Assembly: GCA_913057785.1 (NCBI GenBank)
Contig: CAJXPD010000084.1
Coordinates: forward strand, 1 to 36,948
Direction of reading: 5' to 3'
Origin: an uncultured Lewinella sp.
Lineage (GTDB): Bacteria > Bacteroidota > Bacteroidia > Chitinophagales > Saprospiraceae
DNA: 36,948 nt
Shown here: piece after piece, positions 6,768-15,532 of the stretch
Numbering within the stretch: position 1 is the stretch's first letter
Layout of the letters: each line of letters begins with the position of its first letter
Made by a program: the position numbers and the translations under genes
The notes under the pieces: generated by a model
Databases searched by the model: none
What the model saw: the letters and a program-made list of their open reading frames with translations, nothing else
Told to the model about the DNA's origin: nothing

Positions 6768-9700
6768 TCATTGCTTGCTCAACTGAAAGTTGTACTGATC
6801 AGTTGAACTACTCAACCTTAGGTTATATAAACCTGCTGGCCAAGCATCTATGGACATCTCCATACGTTGATCACCTGCTTCCAATTCCTTCACTTCTCTT
6901 GACAAAATCTGCCCCGAAGCATTTATCCATTCTATGGTCACTGATCCAGACCGAGCGAGCTTGTATTCCACATAAATCACTCCGTCAGCGACGGGGTTAG
7001 GATATACCTGAATCTGGCTCTTCTGTTCGTACAAGGCACTGGCCACCTCGTAGCGATGTACCGTGCCATCGTAGTCTACCTGCGCCAATCGATAGTAATT
7101 TATACCAGGAAGTGGACGCGAATCCTCAAACTGATACTTCTGCTCAACAAAACTATTTCCAGCCCCTTTAACCTGACCGATCACATTGAATTTTCGGCCA
7201 TCTGCTGAACGTTCTACAAGAAAATGAGCATTGTTCTCCTCTACAGTAGTTGTCCAGTCCAGACGCACGCCATTGGGTGGATCAGCAAAAACCTGGAACT
7301 CCAGTAGCTCCACCGGAAGTAAAGTATTCGTTCCCGTGATCGTAACCGCTTTAAAGTTTTCACTTAGGTCTCCACAAAAGCCCACCGTCAGCATTTTTTC
7401 CTCAAAAGCCGCTTTATCCAAGCCCAGAAAAGCATCTAAACTAAATCCTGCCGGAAAGGAAAAACCATACACGTGATAATCTCCGGGTATGATCCCTCTC
7501 AGGTCTGCTTCTTGTTCAAAGCCGACGATTTTTCCACTCACTTGATCAAATACCACATAGGTATAAATAAAGTCATCATTTGGGGGTACCATACCTACAT
7601 AAGCATTCCCCCCTAATGGTCCCTGGATTTGGACTCGATAATCCCCAAAGGTCAAGGCAAAAGTCACCAAAACATATTCTTTCCTAGCTTCCAAATTTGC
7701 CTTCATCTCATTCGTTACCGAGACACTACCAGAGATGAAATGTGAGCTAGATGCCATCCAGTTAAAACAGGGATCTGCCGGCTCATAGGGGGCCTCATAG
7801 AGATTAGCCAGGTAGTACGTCGTATGATCGACCTCTGGAAGTTGAAAGATGTATTCCCCATCTTTATTCACCTGGAAGTTCTGCGTGAAAAAGGCGGTGG
7901 GATAGGTAAAACTAAAGCAACTCCCACCATTTGAGGTCGTTAGGTTGGCTTTAGGAGTGAGTGGGGTAAAGCTGAGGGCGATCTCCTCCAAAGGCGTGCC
8001 GTAGTCCGGAGATAGATCCAGCAGTAAGTCATCGGTGCCCCATTCTGCGCTTAGGTCATCAGTAGGACTAATAGTACTTCCCTCGGCATAACATTCCCCT
8101 CCAATCTTTATTCTCGCATCATTTACGTCAAAAAAGATATTATTCGTCGCTTGTATCAATATTCTGCCAGAGCTGGTAAATACTTCTGGCATAGGAAAAG
8201 TAAAGCTACCAGTGTTCGGTACTTCTTCGCCAAGCACAATGGGGAAGCTTTCGCCATCGTTTGCGGAAAATAAGATGTTTACTCGCTCGCAATTAATCGG
8301 CGCTTGATCGGTTTTGGCCACATCCCATTCTACCGTCATGGGATCGCCAGGAAGCCCAGTCCAAGTGGTGGGTTCATTAAAGGAAGTAATTACAAAAGGG
8401 CCGCTATTACCATCTACCTCCACCTGCACTTCATCCGAACCCAAACCACCGCCGCCTTCGTGGTTGTCTCGGACCGTCAAGCGAAAGGTCATAGTGCGAG
8501 ATTGCTGCGGCAATAGTTCTCCCTTATCCGTGGCATTGCCTAGGATAGCTGCCCAGCGTGGGAAAGTCCTAGTAACCGAGGTATTAGGTATAAAACTTCT
8601 AAACAGCGGCGCTCCATTCTCGCCCTCTCGATCGCTGATATCAAACGGAGATTCTTCTAATAATCCTTGTGTCCCTAGATCGTATTGCTCCCAGCAATAG
8701 GTCAATTCGTCTTCTTCCAAATCATCCGCCTCTCCCGTTAGGTAAAAGGGGGTCCCTTTTGGAATCAAATAATGCTGCCCAAGCGGGTTCGCAAATACTC
8801 TTGGTGGGGTGTTGTCGGTAGGTTGCCTATCCATGCAGTCTTGAATTCGTTCTTGCTGCAAGAATTGATGGATCGCCTCAATACTGGCAATATGAAAATA
8901 GTTGTCTAGGGTCTGACTAACGTCATCATCAGAACATCGACCGGCATATGACATAATCGTCGATCCGCTACCCGGTTCATAAGCATATTCGGAATCGTAT
9001 TGTCCAGGTCTGCCACAGGTGCCATCTGCTCCATTAAACGTATGCAGCGCCCCAAACATGTGTCCTATCTCGTGAGCGAGTTGTCCGATCCAATGGCTGC
9101 CTTGCGGATCTGCTGTTCCGATTCCTCCTCCTGCCTTGAAGGGTGCATCTAATTGTTGATCTCCATCGATGTCTATGACTTGATCATCTCCAACCACACC
9201 AACAAATGCACTGCCCCCAATATTTCTACCTGAAACAAGATGACCGAGGTCAAAATTTTCAGGATGAAAAATCCCATCCTCTATCAATTCTCCGATGGCT
9301 ACCATGGCTTCACTGCTTGGTCCGAGGTCGTCTATTGGAAAGGGGTCAGCGGACTTGTTCAAGTAGGCATACGCTTCTTGTAGCACAAACCGGATAGATA
9401 GATCTGTCTCAAAGATGGCGTTGATGCTATTGACATCTGCTGCCATGGCAGCTATCACTGCCCCTAGGACAGGGGTCCCATTTGTTCGGGCTTCGGCGTA
9501 CTCCCCGTCAGCCAGCATGGCCATGTTAAAGATGAACAATTCCTCACCGATACTTAGCTTGTTCTTTGCTGCAGTTGCCTGGACATAACCTGGCTTAAAG
9601 AGCATTTCCTCTGCCAGGACAAGCACTTCATGTTCGGCATCTCCATAGTATACGCGGTAGTTGGTATCAGTTGCAGGTTCTATGTACATCCAACCTCTAG

Positions 9701-10067
9701 AGGTAGCGATGATCGCTTGGACCCCGTAGGGAGAGACCAATAGGCGGCCTTGCCGGAGGCTTGCCTCCTGGCCAGTGATACGATAAGTTTTAATTTCAGG
9801 ATACTGAGCCGATAAGCTACGGCCTAGCACAGGAGATTCCTCAACTGCAAAATGGCGTAACTCACCCCCAGGTAAAGGTAACTGTACGGTAGATGCTGGT
9901 GTACCCGTCGAAAGCTCTCCTTCCATTCTTGCACCAGATAATTGTGCCCGTAGTGCGTCGACATCGAGAGAGATTGTCGGCGCATCGATCTTCGATGGTT
10001 GGGCAACAAGACTCAAACTTAACCTACACAAGAAGAAGGTTAAAACGAATGAAATCAACTGTTTCAT
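6768..10067 (-). CDS. secreted metzincin metalloprotease with T9SS sorting domain
   Basis: A 1099-residue exported zinc protease of the reprolysin-like metzincin group. A signal peptide (about 1-23) is followed by a propeptide-like region, then a catalytic domain with the full motif HEIGHMFGALH (His332, Glu333, His336, His342 region) and the Met-turn around Met372 in IMSYAGRC. Beta-sandwich domains follow, with a PVELLEF linker and fibronectin-like region near the end, then a type A T9SS sorting domain starting IQVYPNPVADG. It should be exported by Sec and then T9SS and act outside the cell on proteins or peptides. The ATG at 10067 is chosen over one 54 bases upstream because it starts the signal peptide. 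dinB is co-directional downstream but appears to have its own promoter. Confidence 0.92.
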   Translation of the reverse strand: MKQLISFVLTFFLCRLSLSLVAQPSKIDAPTISLDVDALRAQLSGARMEGELSTGTPASTVQLPLPGGELRHFAVEESPVLGRSLSAQYPEIKTYRITGQEASLRQGRLLVSPYGVQAIIATSRGWMYIEPATDTNYRVYYGDAEHEVLVLAEEMLFKPGYVQATAAKNKLSIGEELFIFNMAMLADGEYAEARTNGTPVLGAVIAAMAADVNSINAIFETDLSIRFVLQEAYAYLNKSADPFPIDDLGPSSEAMVAIGELIEDGIFHPENFDLGHLVSGRNIGGSAFVGVVGDDQVIDIDGDQQLDAPFKAGGGIGTADPQGSHWIGQLAHEIGHMFGALHTFNGADGTCGRPGQYDSEYAYEPGSGSTIMSYAGRCSDDDVSQTLDNYFHIASIEAIHQFLQQERIQDCMDRQPTDNTPPRVFANPLGQHYLIPKGTPFYLTGEADDLEEDELTYCWEQYDLGTQGLLEESPFDISDREGENGAPLFRSFIPNTSVTRTFPRWAAILGNATDKGELLPQQSRTMTFRLTVRDNHEGGGGLGSDEVQVEVDGNSGPFVITSFNEPTTWTGLPGDPMTVEWDVAKTDQAPINCERVNILFSANDGESFPIVLGEEVPNTGSFTFPMPEVFTSSGRILIQATNNIFFDVNDARIKIGGECYAEGSTISPTDDLSAEWGTDDLLLDLSPDYGTPLEEIALSFTPLTPKANLTTSNGGSCFSFTYPTAFFTQNFQVNKDGEYIFQLPEVDHTTYYLANLYEAPYEPADPCFNWMASSSHFISGSVSVTNEMKANLEARKEYVLVTFALTFGDYRVQIQGPLGGNAYVGMVPPNDDFIYTYVVFDQVSGKIVGFEQEADLRGIIPGDYHVYGFSFPAGFSLDAFLGLDKAAFEEKMLTVGFCGDLSENFKAVTITGTNTLLPVELLEFQVFADPPNGVRLDWTTTVEENNAHFLVERSADGRKFNVIGQVKGAGNSFVEQKYQFEDSRPLPGINYYRLAQVDYDGTVHRYEVASALYEQKSQIQVYPNPVADGVIYVEYKLARSGSVTIEWINASGQILSREVKELEAGDQRMEMSIDAWPAGLYNLRLSSSTDQYNFQLSKQ

Positions 10068-10167
10068 GCAAGTAAATATTAAAGATGAACACAATGAACA
10101 AAAGCATACTAAGGGGAACAAAGCCTACTGCTTTTTCCAGATGCTAAATGGGTGAGTACAATGTGTT

Positions 10168-10356
10168 CTAAGGGGTGAGTGTTGGGTAAGTTCTTGTGTA
10201 AAGAGGATATCCTTCACTGATAGCTAAGACCGAATTCTGGCCACGACCAATAGCATAGCAGCCAGAAGTAGCTTCTAGCTGAGGATTGCCCGCCATAGAA
10301 TAAAATATTCCATTAGCAGGTACGATACTGGCAGTGTCTACCTGAATGTACAGTCT
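10168..10356 (-). pseudogene. coding-like fragment, possible decayed gene or small protein
   Basis: A 62-codon open frame between stops reads as plausible protein (it includes IVPANGIFYSMAGNPQ and CYAIGRGQNSVLAISEG) and ends at TAG. There is no start codon at its beginning: the first ATG, at 10296, would give only 42 residues, yet the frame upstream of that ATG looks equally protein-like. This fits the 3' remnant of a lost gene better than an intact small gene, but chance cannot be excluded. I do not recognise a family. It lies about 100 bases upstream of the metalloprotease start, on the same strand. Confidence 0.3.
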
Positions 10357-10661
10357 TCAAAAAATAGCTTAAAGATTAAGTGGGGATTCATTCCTAGAGG
10401 TGGGGGGATGTCAATCATCTAGAATGAAATGGGTGGAGTGTTATTTCTTACAATTAGTGATTGTTCGTAATTGTTCTCCAACAAATATATAATATTTTTT
10501 TTAAGATGAAAATGTTTCCCGGGCCTCTTTCTTCCCTAACTCACCACTCTTGTTAATAAATCATGTTTATGTGACTGTAAAACAAATACATATGAATAAG
10601 CCTTTCCTAACCTATTCATACTTTTTTTAATACATAGGGATCTTAACAGTAGGTAAGTATT
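10357..10661. other. AT-rich intergenic stretch, no gene seen
   Basis: Between the coding-like fragment and the truB stop codon the sequence is AT-rich, with runs of A and T, and has no plausible reading frame, RNA gene or strong hairpin. No intrinsic terminator for the truB transcript was identified here. Confidence 0.5.
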
Positions 10662-11390
10662 TTATTCTTCCTTTATTGGACTCATTTCTAAGAACTCGAT
10701 CAGCGCATCCAAATTCCAGGCATTTTCAATATGAAAAGAGCCGATACGAGTTCTCCTTAAGGCAGAAAGGTACGCACCACTTTGCAAAGCCTTGCCAAAA
10801 TCATTAGCTAAGGAGCGGATGTAGGTACCTTTACTACAGCTTACTTGAAAATCAACTGCAGGAATATCAACATTGGTAATGTCAAATGAAGAGATCACGA
10901 CTTTTCGGGGTTGAACCTCAACGGATTGGCCTTTGCGGGCCTTTTTATATAAAGGCTGACCATCAACTTTGATCGCTGAGAACATGGGCGGAACTTGACT
11001 TAATTCACCGATGAACTCTTGTCTTGTTCGCTCAATTAGATCTGCATCAATATGGTCTATGGGGAAGGTTTCGTCGATGGCTGTTTCTTGGTCGTAAGAA
11101 GGCGTGGTGGCTCCTAAGGTAATGGTGCCTGTATAGGTTTTATCCAAGCCTTGCATGGTGTGGAGTTGCTTAGTAGCTTTTCCGGTACAAATGATCAATA
11201 AACCTGTGGCCATGGGATCTAAAGTTCCCGCATGCCCCACTTTTATTTTTTTGACTTTAAGTCGATGTTTCAGCCTATACCTGATCTTATTAACCACATC
11301 AAAAGAAGTCCAACCTTCTGGTTTATCTACTAGTAAGGTGGCGCCATTGATAAAATCATATTCCGGTAAAGGAACATCATCTCCGTTCAT
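10662..11390 (-). CDS. truB: tRNA pseudouridine-55 synthase
   Basis: A 242-residue enzyme that converts U55 in the T loop of tRNAs to pseudouridine. The signature VGHAGTLDPMATGLL carries the catalytic Asp58, and LLVDKPEGWTSFDVV near the N-terminus and GTYIRSLANDFG further on are the other family motifs. The length is near the short end for TruB; the C-terminal PUA-like domain of E. coli TruB is absent, as is common in Bacteroidota. The ATG at 11390 follows the uppP stop by 18 bases, making truB the last gene of the ftsX - DUF3098 - uppP - truB run. Assignment is firm. Confidence 0.96.
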   Translation of the reverse strand: MNGDDVPLPEYDFINGATLLVDKPEGWTSFDVVNKIRYRLKHRLKVKKIKVGHAGTLDPMATGLLIICTGKATKQLHTMQGLDKTYTGTITLGATTPSYDQETAIDETFPIDHIDADLIERTRQEFIGELSQVPPMFSAIKVDGQPLYKKARKGQSVEVQPRKVVISSFDITNVDIPAVDFQVSCSKGTYIRSLANDFGKALQSGAYLSALRRTRIGSFHIENAWNLDALIEFLEMSPIKEE

Positions 11391-11408
11391 TTCCTATATT
11401 TTTTACAT

Positions 11409-12209
11409 TCAAGCCTTGAGCAAAGTCCCAAGGATCACCAAAGCCGCTACTATAAAACAATATACGGAGAAATAAGTTAATTTGCTATTCCTTACCAACT
11501 TTATCATCCACACACAAGCCAGCATTCCCGTTAGAAATGCAGCTACAAAACCTACCCCCAAAGCAAGGGTATTTACTCCGGATTCTGCAAAAGCACCATC
11601 CATTATATCCTTAGCTACCTTACCAAAGATCAGGGGAATAACCATTAAGAAAGAAAATCTGGCGGCCCGTTCCCTGTCTATGCCAAGCAAAACAGAGGTA
11701 GAGATAGTGGCTCCCGATCTTGATATCCCAGGAAGGATTGCGATGGCTTGAGAAAGCCCAACAATCATAGCATCTCTATAGGACACTGCCCGATCTGTGC
11801 GCTTAGCCCGATCTGCAAAGAATAACAATATCCCAGTTACAATTAACATTAGTCCCACCAACAACATCTGCTGATTGAACATCTGTTCCATCATGTCTTC
11901 AAAAAACAGTCCCACCAGAACAGCTGGGATCATGGAAAGGATAATCTTGAGGGAAAAAGCTGTTTCTTCATTGTACTTAAACTGAAAAAGTCCTTTGAAG
12001 ATCTCCGCTACTTCCTTCCTAAAAACGACCAGCGTACTAAGAGCTGTGGCGGCATGTAAGGTAACGGTCATTAGTAAACTCTCCTCTCCTATACTCTCAT
12101 CGCCTAGAAAATACTTAGCGATCTCTAAATGTCCACTACTGCTTACCGGTAAAAATTCAGTTAGGCCTTGAACAATCCCTAGTACGATGGCACTTAAGAC
12201 TTCACCCAT
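11409..12209 (-). CDS. uppP: undecaprenyl-diphosphate phosphatase
   Basis: A 266-residue polytopic membrane phosphatase (BacA/UppP) that recycles undecaprenyl pyrophosphate, the lipid carrier of peptidoglycan and O-antigen synthesis. Both family signatures are present: an N-terminal block ending FLPVSSSGHLEIAKYFLG and the central ILPGISRSGATIS, which contribute catalytic Glu, His, Ser and Arg residues at the periplasmic face. About seven to eight membrane segments are visible. The ATG at 12209 is directly adjacent to the TAA of the DUF3098 gene (TAAATG), indicating one transcript and probably coupled translation. The overexpressed family confers bacitracin resistance. Confidence 0.96.
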   Translation of the reverse strand: MGEVLSAIVLGIVQGLTEFLPVSSSGHLEIAKYFLGDESIGEESLLMTVTLHAATALSTLVVFRKEVAEIFKGLFQFKYNEETAFSLKIILSMIPAVLVGLFFEDMMEQMFNQQMLLVGLMLIVTGILLFFADRAKRTDRAVSYRDAMIVGLSQAIAILPGISRSGATISTSVLLGIDRERAARFSFLMVIPLIFGKVAKDIMDGAFAESGVNTLALGVGFVAAFLTGMLACVWMIKLVRNSKLTYFSVYCFIVAALVILGTLLKA

Positions 12210-12575
12210 TTAGGCTTCTATTTTTGCTGTCTTTGGTTTAAAAATGGCGTACACGCCTACTCCCAAACCCAACAAAATAACTATCGGTGCCAAGGTAATT
12301 CGACGGTGACTGTAAATGATGCTCTCATCCCAAATATCAGGACTAGGCATTCCTCCGCCCGACATCAAAACCAAGCCGAGTGCAATTAAGCCTGCCGCCG
12401 CTAGCAACAAAAGATAGTTAATCCGTCCGAATAACAAGTCCGCCTGGACAGGAGTAGCTGTTCGCTTACTTCCTGTTGTTGTACGGGTTTTTGCTACTGT
12501 AGGTTTTACTTTTTTCTTCTCCGGCTTTGAAGTCGAAACCACAACCTTCTTTTTTGGTGGTTTATGCTTACTCAT
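12210..12575 (-). CDS. DUF3098 family two-helix membrane protein
   Basis: A 121-residue protein with a lysine-rich, probably cytoplasmic N-terminal tail of about 45 residues and two hydrophobic segments (about 58-80 and 96-115), the second near the C-terminus. This is the layout of DUF3098, a family confined to Bacteroidota and regularly placed between ftsX and uppP. The function is unknown; the context points to cell division or envelope synthesis. The ATG at 12575 (MSKHKPPKKK) is chosen over one 78 bases upstream, because the extension has no family-like sequence. The stop codon abuts the uppP start. Confidence 0.8.
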   Translation of the reverse strand: MSKHKPPKKKVVVSTSKPEKKKVKPTVAKTRTTTGSKRTATPVQADLLFGRINYLLLLAAAGLIALGLVLMSGGGMPSPDIWDESIIYSHRRITLAPIVILLGLGVGVYAIFKPKTAKIEA

Positions 12576-12730
12576 TTTGACGTTTTTAGTAAAGAAAACA
12601 GGAGAACCATAGCTGTCTAAAACCGATAAACAAGGGGTCAATACAACTACCATTCTCTTGCTGATTCAAATTATATTCTTTCTACCTCAGTACACCTTTT
12701 GTGTAGTTCGGTTCATCTAAATAGCTAGGA

Positions 12731-13609
12731 TCAATACAAATCATCTACTCGCATTCTGAGATATTTATTGACCACATAATAGGTGCTTCCTAAGTTGATC
12801 AAGATCCCCAACACTAGTAATAGTACAAACAACAGAGAAAAACTCCACCAACTACCCAGGGTGCTCAACTCCGGCAAAGCTCGTTGCACCCAAAGAATGC
12901 CCAAAACCAATCCGGCTATGGCCAGCAAGCCGCTCAATACCCCATATTGAACAGATCTAATGAGATACGGCCTACTTATGAAGCCCCAGGAAGCTCCCAC
13001 TAATTCCATATTCTTGATCAAAAACCGATTCGCAAACAAAGCCAAGCGAATCGTATTATGAATAAGAACAATGGCAACGAATATGAAAAACAATCCGATG
13101 GAAAGGGTAATCCAACTCAGGTTCTGCACATTTTTTGCAATGACATCGACTAGATTCTCTTGGTAATAAACAGCGGAGACATGAGGATGCAAACGCAATT
13201 TATCAGCCATGCGGGCCAAGCTATCCGCATCCAGGTAGTTTGCTCGAACATTGAAGTTGATTACATCATGCAATGGGTTGGGAAGATCTAGTTTCAGGAA
13301 ATCTTCTCCGAACTCTTCGCTCATTTCCTGCGCAGCTGCTTCTTTGCTCGTGAATACGACGGTTCCAGGCTTGGTAAACAAGCTATTATCCAAGTAGCGT
13401 TCAAGGTCCTGAACATCTTCGGTGCGCACTCCGTCGGGGAGCTCCACCAAGACATTGACCCTTTCCTTAAATGCAGTCACTAGCCGTTGAGCGTGAATGG
13501 TGATTAAACCAAACATTCCCAACAGAAAAAGGACCAAGGCTACACTAATGATAGCGTATATATAATTGGGCTTTTTGCGTGTCAGTCCCTGTTCACTCTT
13601 ATTGGCCAT
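12731..13609 (-). CDS. ftsX: cell-division protein FtsX
   Basis: A 292-residue permease-like protein of the FtsEX complex, which relays cytoplasmic ATPase activity to periplasmic peptidoglycan hydrolases during division. After a basic cytoplasmic tail there is a first membrane helix (about 16-38), an extracytoplasmic domain (about 45-165), and three more helices from about 168 to 285, the standard FtsX/MacB-type fold. The C-terminal YVVNKYLRMRVDDLY is typical of the Bacteroidota version. Its ATPase partner ftsE is not adjacent here, which is common in this phylum. A consensus-like -7 element lies 26 bases upstream, making ftsX the first gene of the operon. Confidence 0.92.
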   Translation of the reverse strand: MANKSEQGLTRKKPNYIYAIISVALVLFLLGMFGLITIHAQRLVTAFKERVNVLVELPDGVRTEDVQDLERYLDNSLFTKPGTVVFTSKEAAAQEMSEEFGEDFLKLDLPNPLHDVINFNVRANYLDADSLARMADKLRLHPHVSAVYYQENLVDVIAKNVQNLSWITLSIGLFFIFVAIVLIHNTIRLALFANRFLIKNMELVGASWGFISRPYLIRSVQYGVLSGLLAIAGLVLGILWVQRALPELSTLGSWWSFSLLFVLLLVLGILINLGSTYYVVNKYLRMRVDDLY

Positions 13610-13634
13610 GAAACGAGAATAAATGATTGCTGCG

Positions 13635-13642
13635 CAAAATTA
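13635..13642 (-). promoter_or_regulatory. -7 element of the ftsX - truB operon
   Basis: TAATTTTG on the minus strand matches TAnnTTTG exactly, 26 bases before the ftsX ATG. A TTG at the expected -33 distance was not found, so only the -7 half supports it. Confidence 0.45.
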
Positions 13643-13843
13643 TAAAAACTACGCAATAAAGTAGGATTACATGTATCAATCCACGAATTAAGGACGTCTA
13701 AATAAGAAGTCCCCCTTCTGAAACGTTAGTTTGTTTTTGACACAGGCAGCTAAACCCACACTAATATTGTTTATAATCGTGAGAAGCGGCAAGATATTTG
13801 CTTCAGTATTACGTACTTTGTATACTCAAACAACCTACTACAC

Positions 13844-14416
13844 ATGCGTCGAATTTTTTTCGCACTGCTCTTTCTACCACTATTGGGAAACACACAAAAT
13901 ATCTATCTAATCAATGCATCTTTTGAAGGGGAACCACAAGATGCTACCATGCCCGTTGGTTGGCATGCCTGCGAACCGGGCACCACACCAGATATCTTAC
14001 CAGGGCACTGGGGAGTCTACCAGGAAGCATCCGACGGAGATACTTATGTTGGATTGATCACACGCGATGATGGTTCAAGGGAAAGTATTGGCCAAAGACT
14101 GAAAGAATCACTTGCTCCGAAATCTTGTTTTAAGTTCACCTTGGATTTAGCTCGAGCGGGTACTTACAGCACCTATAACGCACCTATCCGCTTGAGGATT
14201 TGGGGCGGAAAAACTCATGGTGCCAAAACTCAATTACTAAAAGAAACGGGTATCATTCGTCATACCTTCTGGAAAACCTACGAGATAGAATTCACGGCCA
14301 CCGATCACCTCAACTACATTATTTTAGAAGCTTACTATGGCGATGGAGGTCAAACTCCGAGGGGAAATGTCCTAATCGATAATATTTCTGCTATTAAGGC
14401 CTGTCCTCGAGCCTAG
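13844..14416 (+). CDS. secreted galactose-binding-like protein, function unknown
   Basis: A 190-residue protein with a signal peptide (about 1-18, ending GNT-Q). The mature part begins with IYLINASFEGEPQ and contains MPVGWHACEPGTTPDI, DGDTYVGLITRDDGS and a final GNVLIDNISAI strand: the pattern of the jelly-roll, galactose-binding-like module that in Saprospiria and Cytophagia usually forms the N-terminus of larger OmpA-type or T9SS proteins. Here it stands alone, with no OmpA or sorting domain. The only cysteines in the mature part are well separated, including one near the C-terminus. It may bind a surface glycan; no direct evidence. A weak promoter-like TACTTTG lies about 23 bases upstream. 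Confidence 0.7.
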   Translation: MRRIFFALLFLPLLGNTQNIYLINASFEGEPQDATMPVGWHACEPGTTPDILPGHWGVYQEASDGDTYVGLITRDDGSRESIGQRLKESLAPKSCFKFTLDLARAGTYSTYNAPIRLRIWGGKTHGAKTQLLKETGIIRHTFWKTYEIEFTATDHLNYIILEAYYGDGGQTPRGNVLIDNISAIKACPRA

Positions 14417-14438
14417 GAATCTCCCAAGACACATGCCC

Positions 14439-14475
14439 AAAAAAAGGGTTCTCACCTCCATGACGATGAGAACCC
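14439..14475 (-). terminator. intrinsic terminator of the 281-residue lipoprotein gene
   Basis: A perfect 9-bp stem GGGTTCTCA/TGAGAACCC (14446-14454 and 14467-14475) with a 12-base loop is followed on the minus strand by seven T. The T-tract exists only in that direction, so it ends the lipoprotein transcript rather than the convergent plus-strand gene. Confidence 0.88.
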
Positions 14476-14509
14476 TACCTTGAATTGTTAAGAGAGTAGT
14501 TTACGATCT

Positions 14510-15355
14510 TTACTGGCAGTCTGTATCTCTCAAATCTTGATCCCAGCAATGCCAATCATTATCGTTGAAGAAGTTCGAATTGCGCACGCGGCCTTCCCGA
14601 GAAGGGGCATTCCATTCAATCTCTAACAATTCGTTGGTGTTTGCTCGGAACACGTCGTAGGAACGGTTGAAATCACTATTGATCGACGTTTGGTATTCGA
14701 TGTAATCTCCATTGTTGTCATCATTAGGGATGAGGTTGGTGTAACGGGTGGAAATCTGGTTGGTGGTGATATCTCTCTCATGGAGAATCTCGATCAATGG
14801 TTCTGGGTTGTTGGGGCGGTGGTTTAGTGTCCAAGTAGCGCGGCTATTGTCTCTAGATGTTACGCCACGATACCATTCCACATTAGTAAATCCACCTACT
14901 TTTGAGATATTCATTACCCACTCTACATCCTGATTATTATTAATCAACCTGGCAGACAATTCTGCTTGAAAAGTGCCATTACCTAAGGTAAAATCATAGG
15001 ACCAGATGAAGGCGCCTTGTCCATCGTAAACCGCATCATGATTGAAGGCTTCTAAGAATGAGGCTACGGGGATCGCCATATTCACGCCCAAAATTACATT
15101 CCATACTACGATGTTAGAACCGGCATAAAACCAATTTCTAAAAGAAGTGGGGCCGCCTCTTTCGTCAAGTTCTCCATTATGGATCAAACCGGTGGTGTCG
15201 ATATCTCCATAGCCCGTGAATGGCATGATGAAGCTTTCAGCAGGGGGAAGTGTCGGAGCAACTTGTTCTTCTGGGTTTTCTATGGGGTCTTTTTCACAAG
15301 ATTGGAATACAGAGAAAGAGAGTAATAGGGCAAACGCAAAAACTAACTTTTTCAT
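14510..15355 (-). CDS. lipoprotein of unknown family
   Basis: A 281-residue predicted lipoprotein: the signal peptide ends LSFSVFQSC with lipidated Cys20, followed by an acidic, proline-rich linker (EKDPIENPEEQ), a common form of surface-exported lipoproteins in Bacteroidota. The mature domain is rich in Asn, Trp and Tyr with alternating strands and has two cysteines near the C-terminus (in DWHCWDQDLRDTDC) that could form a disulfide. I do not recognise a family or catalytic motif. It is co-directional with the TonB/DUF4249 cluster but separated from it by 177 bases, with an inverted repeat in its leader, and has its own strong terminator. Involvement in the neighbouring uptake system is possible. 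Confidence 0.75.
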   Translation of the reverse strand: MKKLVFAFALLLSFSVFQSCEKDPIENPEEQVAPTLPPAESFIMPFTGYGDIDTTGLIHNGELDERGGPTSFRNWFYAGSNIVVWNVILGVNMAIPVASFLEAFNHDAVYDGQGAFIWSYDFTLGNGTFQAELSARLINNNQDVEWVMNISKVGGFTNVEWYRGVTSRDNSRATWTLNHRPNNPEPLIEILHERDITTNQISTRYTNLIPNDDNNGDYIEYQTSINSDFNRSYDVFRANTNELLEIEWNAPSREGRVRNSNFFNDNDWHCWDQDLRDTDCQ

Positions 15356-15366
15356 AATAATTGTTT

Positions 15367-15411
15367 TATAGTGTTTTCAATTTGGAGCGGTTTGTTCCGC
15401 CATTCACTATA
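15367..15411. repeat. nested inverted repeat in the lipoprotein leader
   Basis: TATAGTG (15367-15373) is matched by CACTATA (15405-15411), and within it GCGG/CCGC (15387-15390 and 15397-15400) forms an inner hairpin. It sits 12-56 bases before the lipoprotein start codon, so it may be an mRNA structure or an operator. Confidence 0.4.
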
Positions 15412-15532
15412 AATACCCGAGCGTCCTTTACTACCCTTAGTCTATTTGTATATTTTTCTCACTTTTTTCAAACAAACAATAATAAACCACTAATAATCAA
15501 TACATTATTAACGATATTTTTTTAGAAAAACT

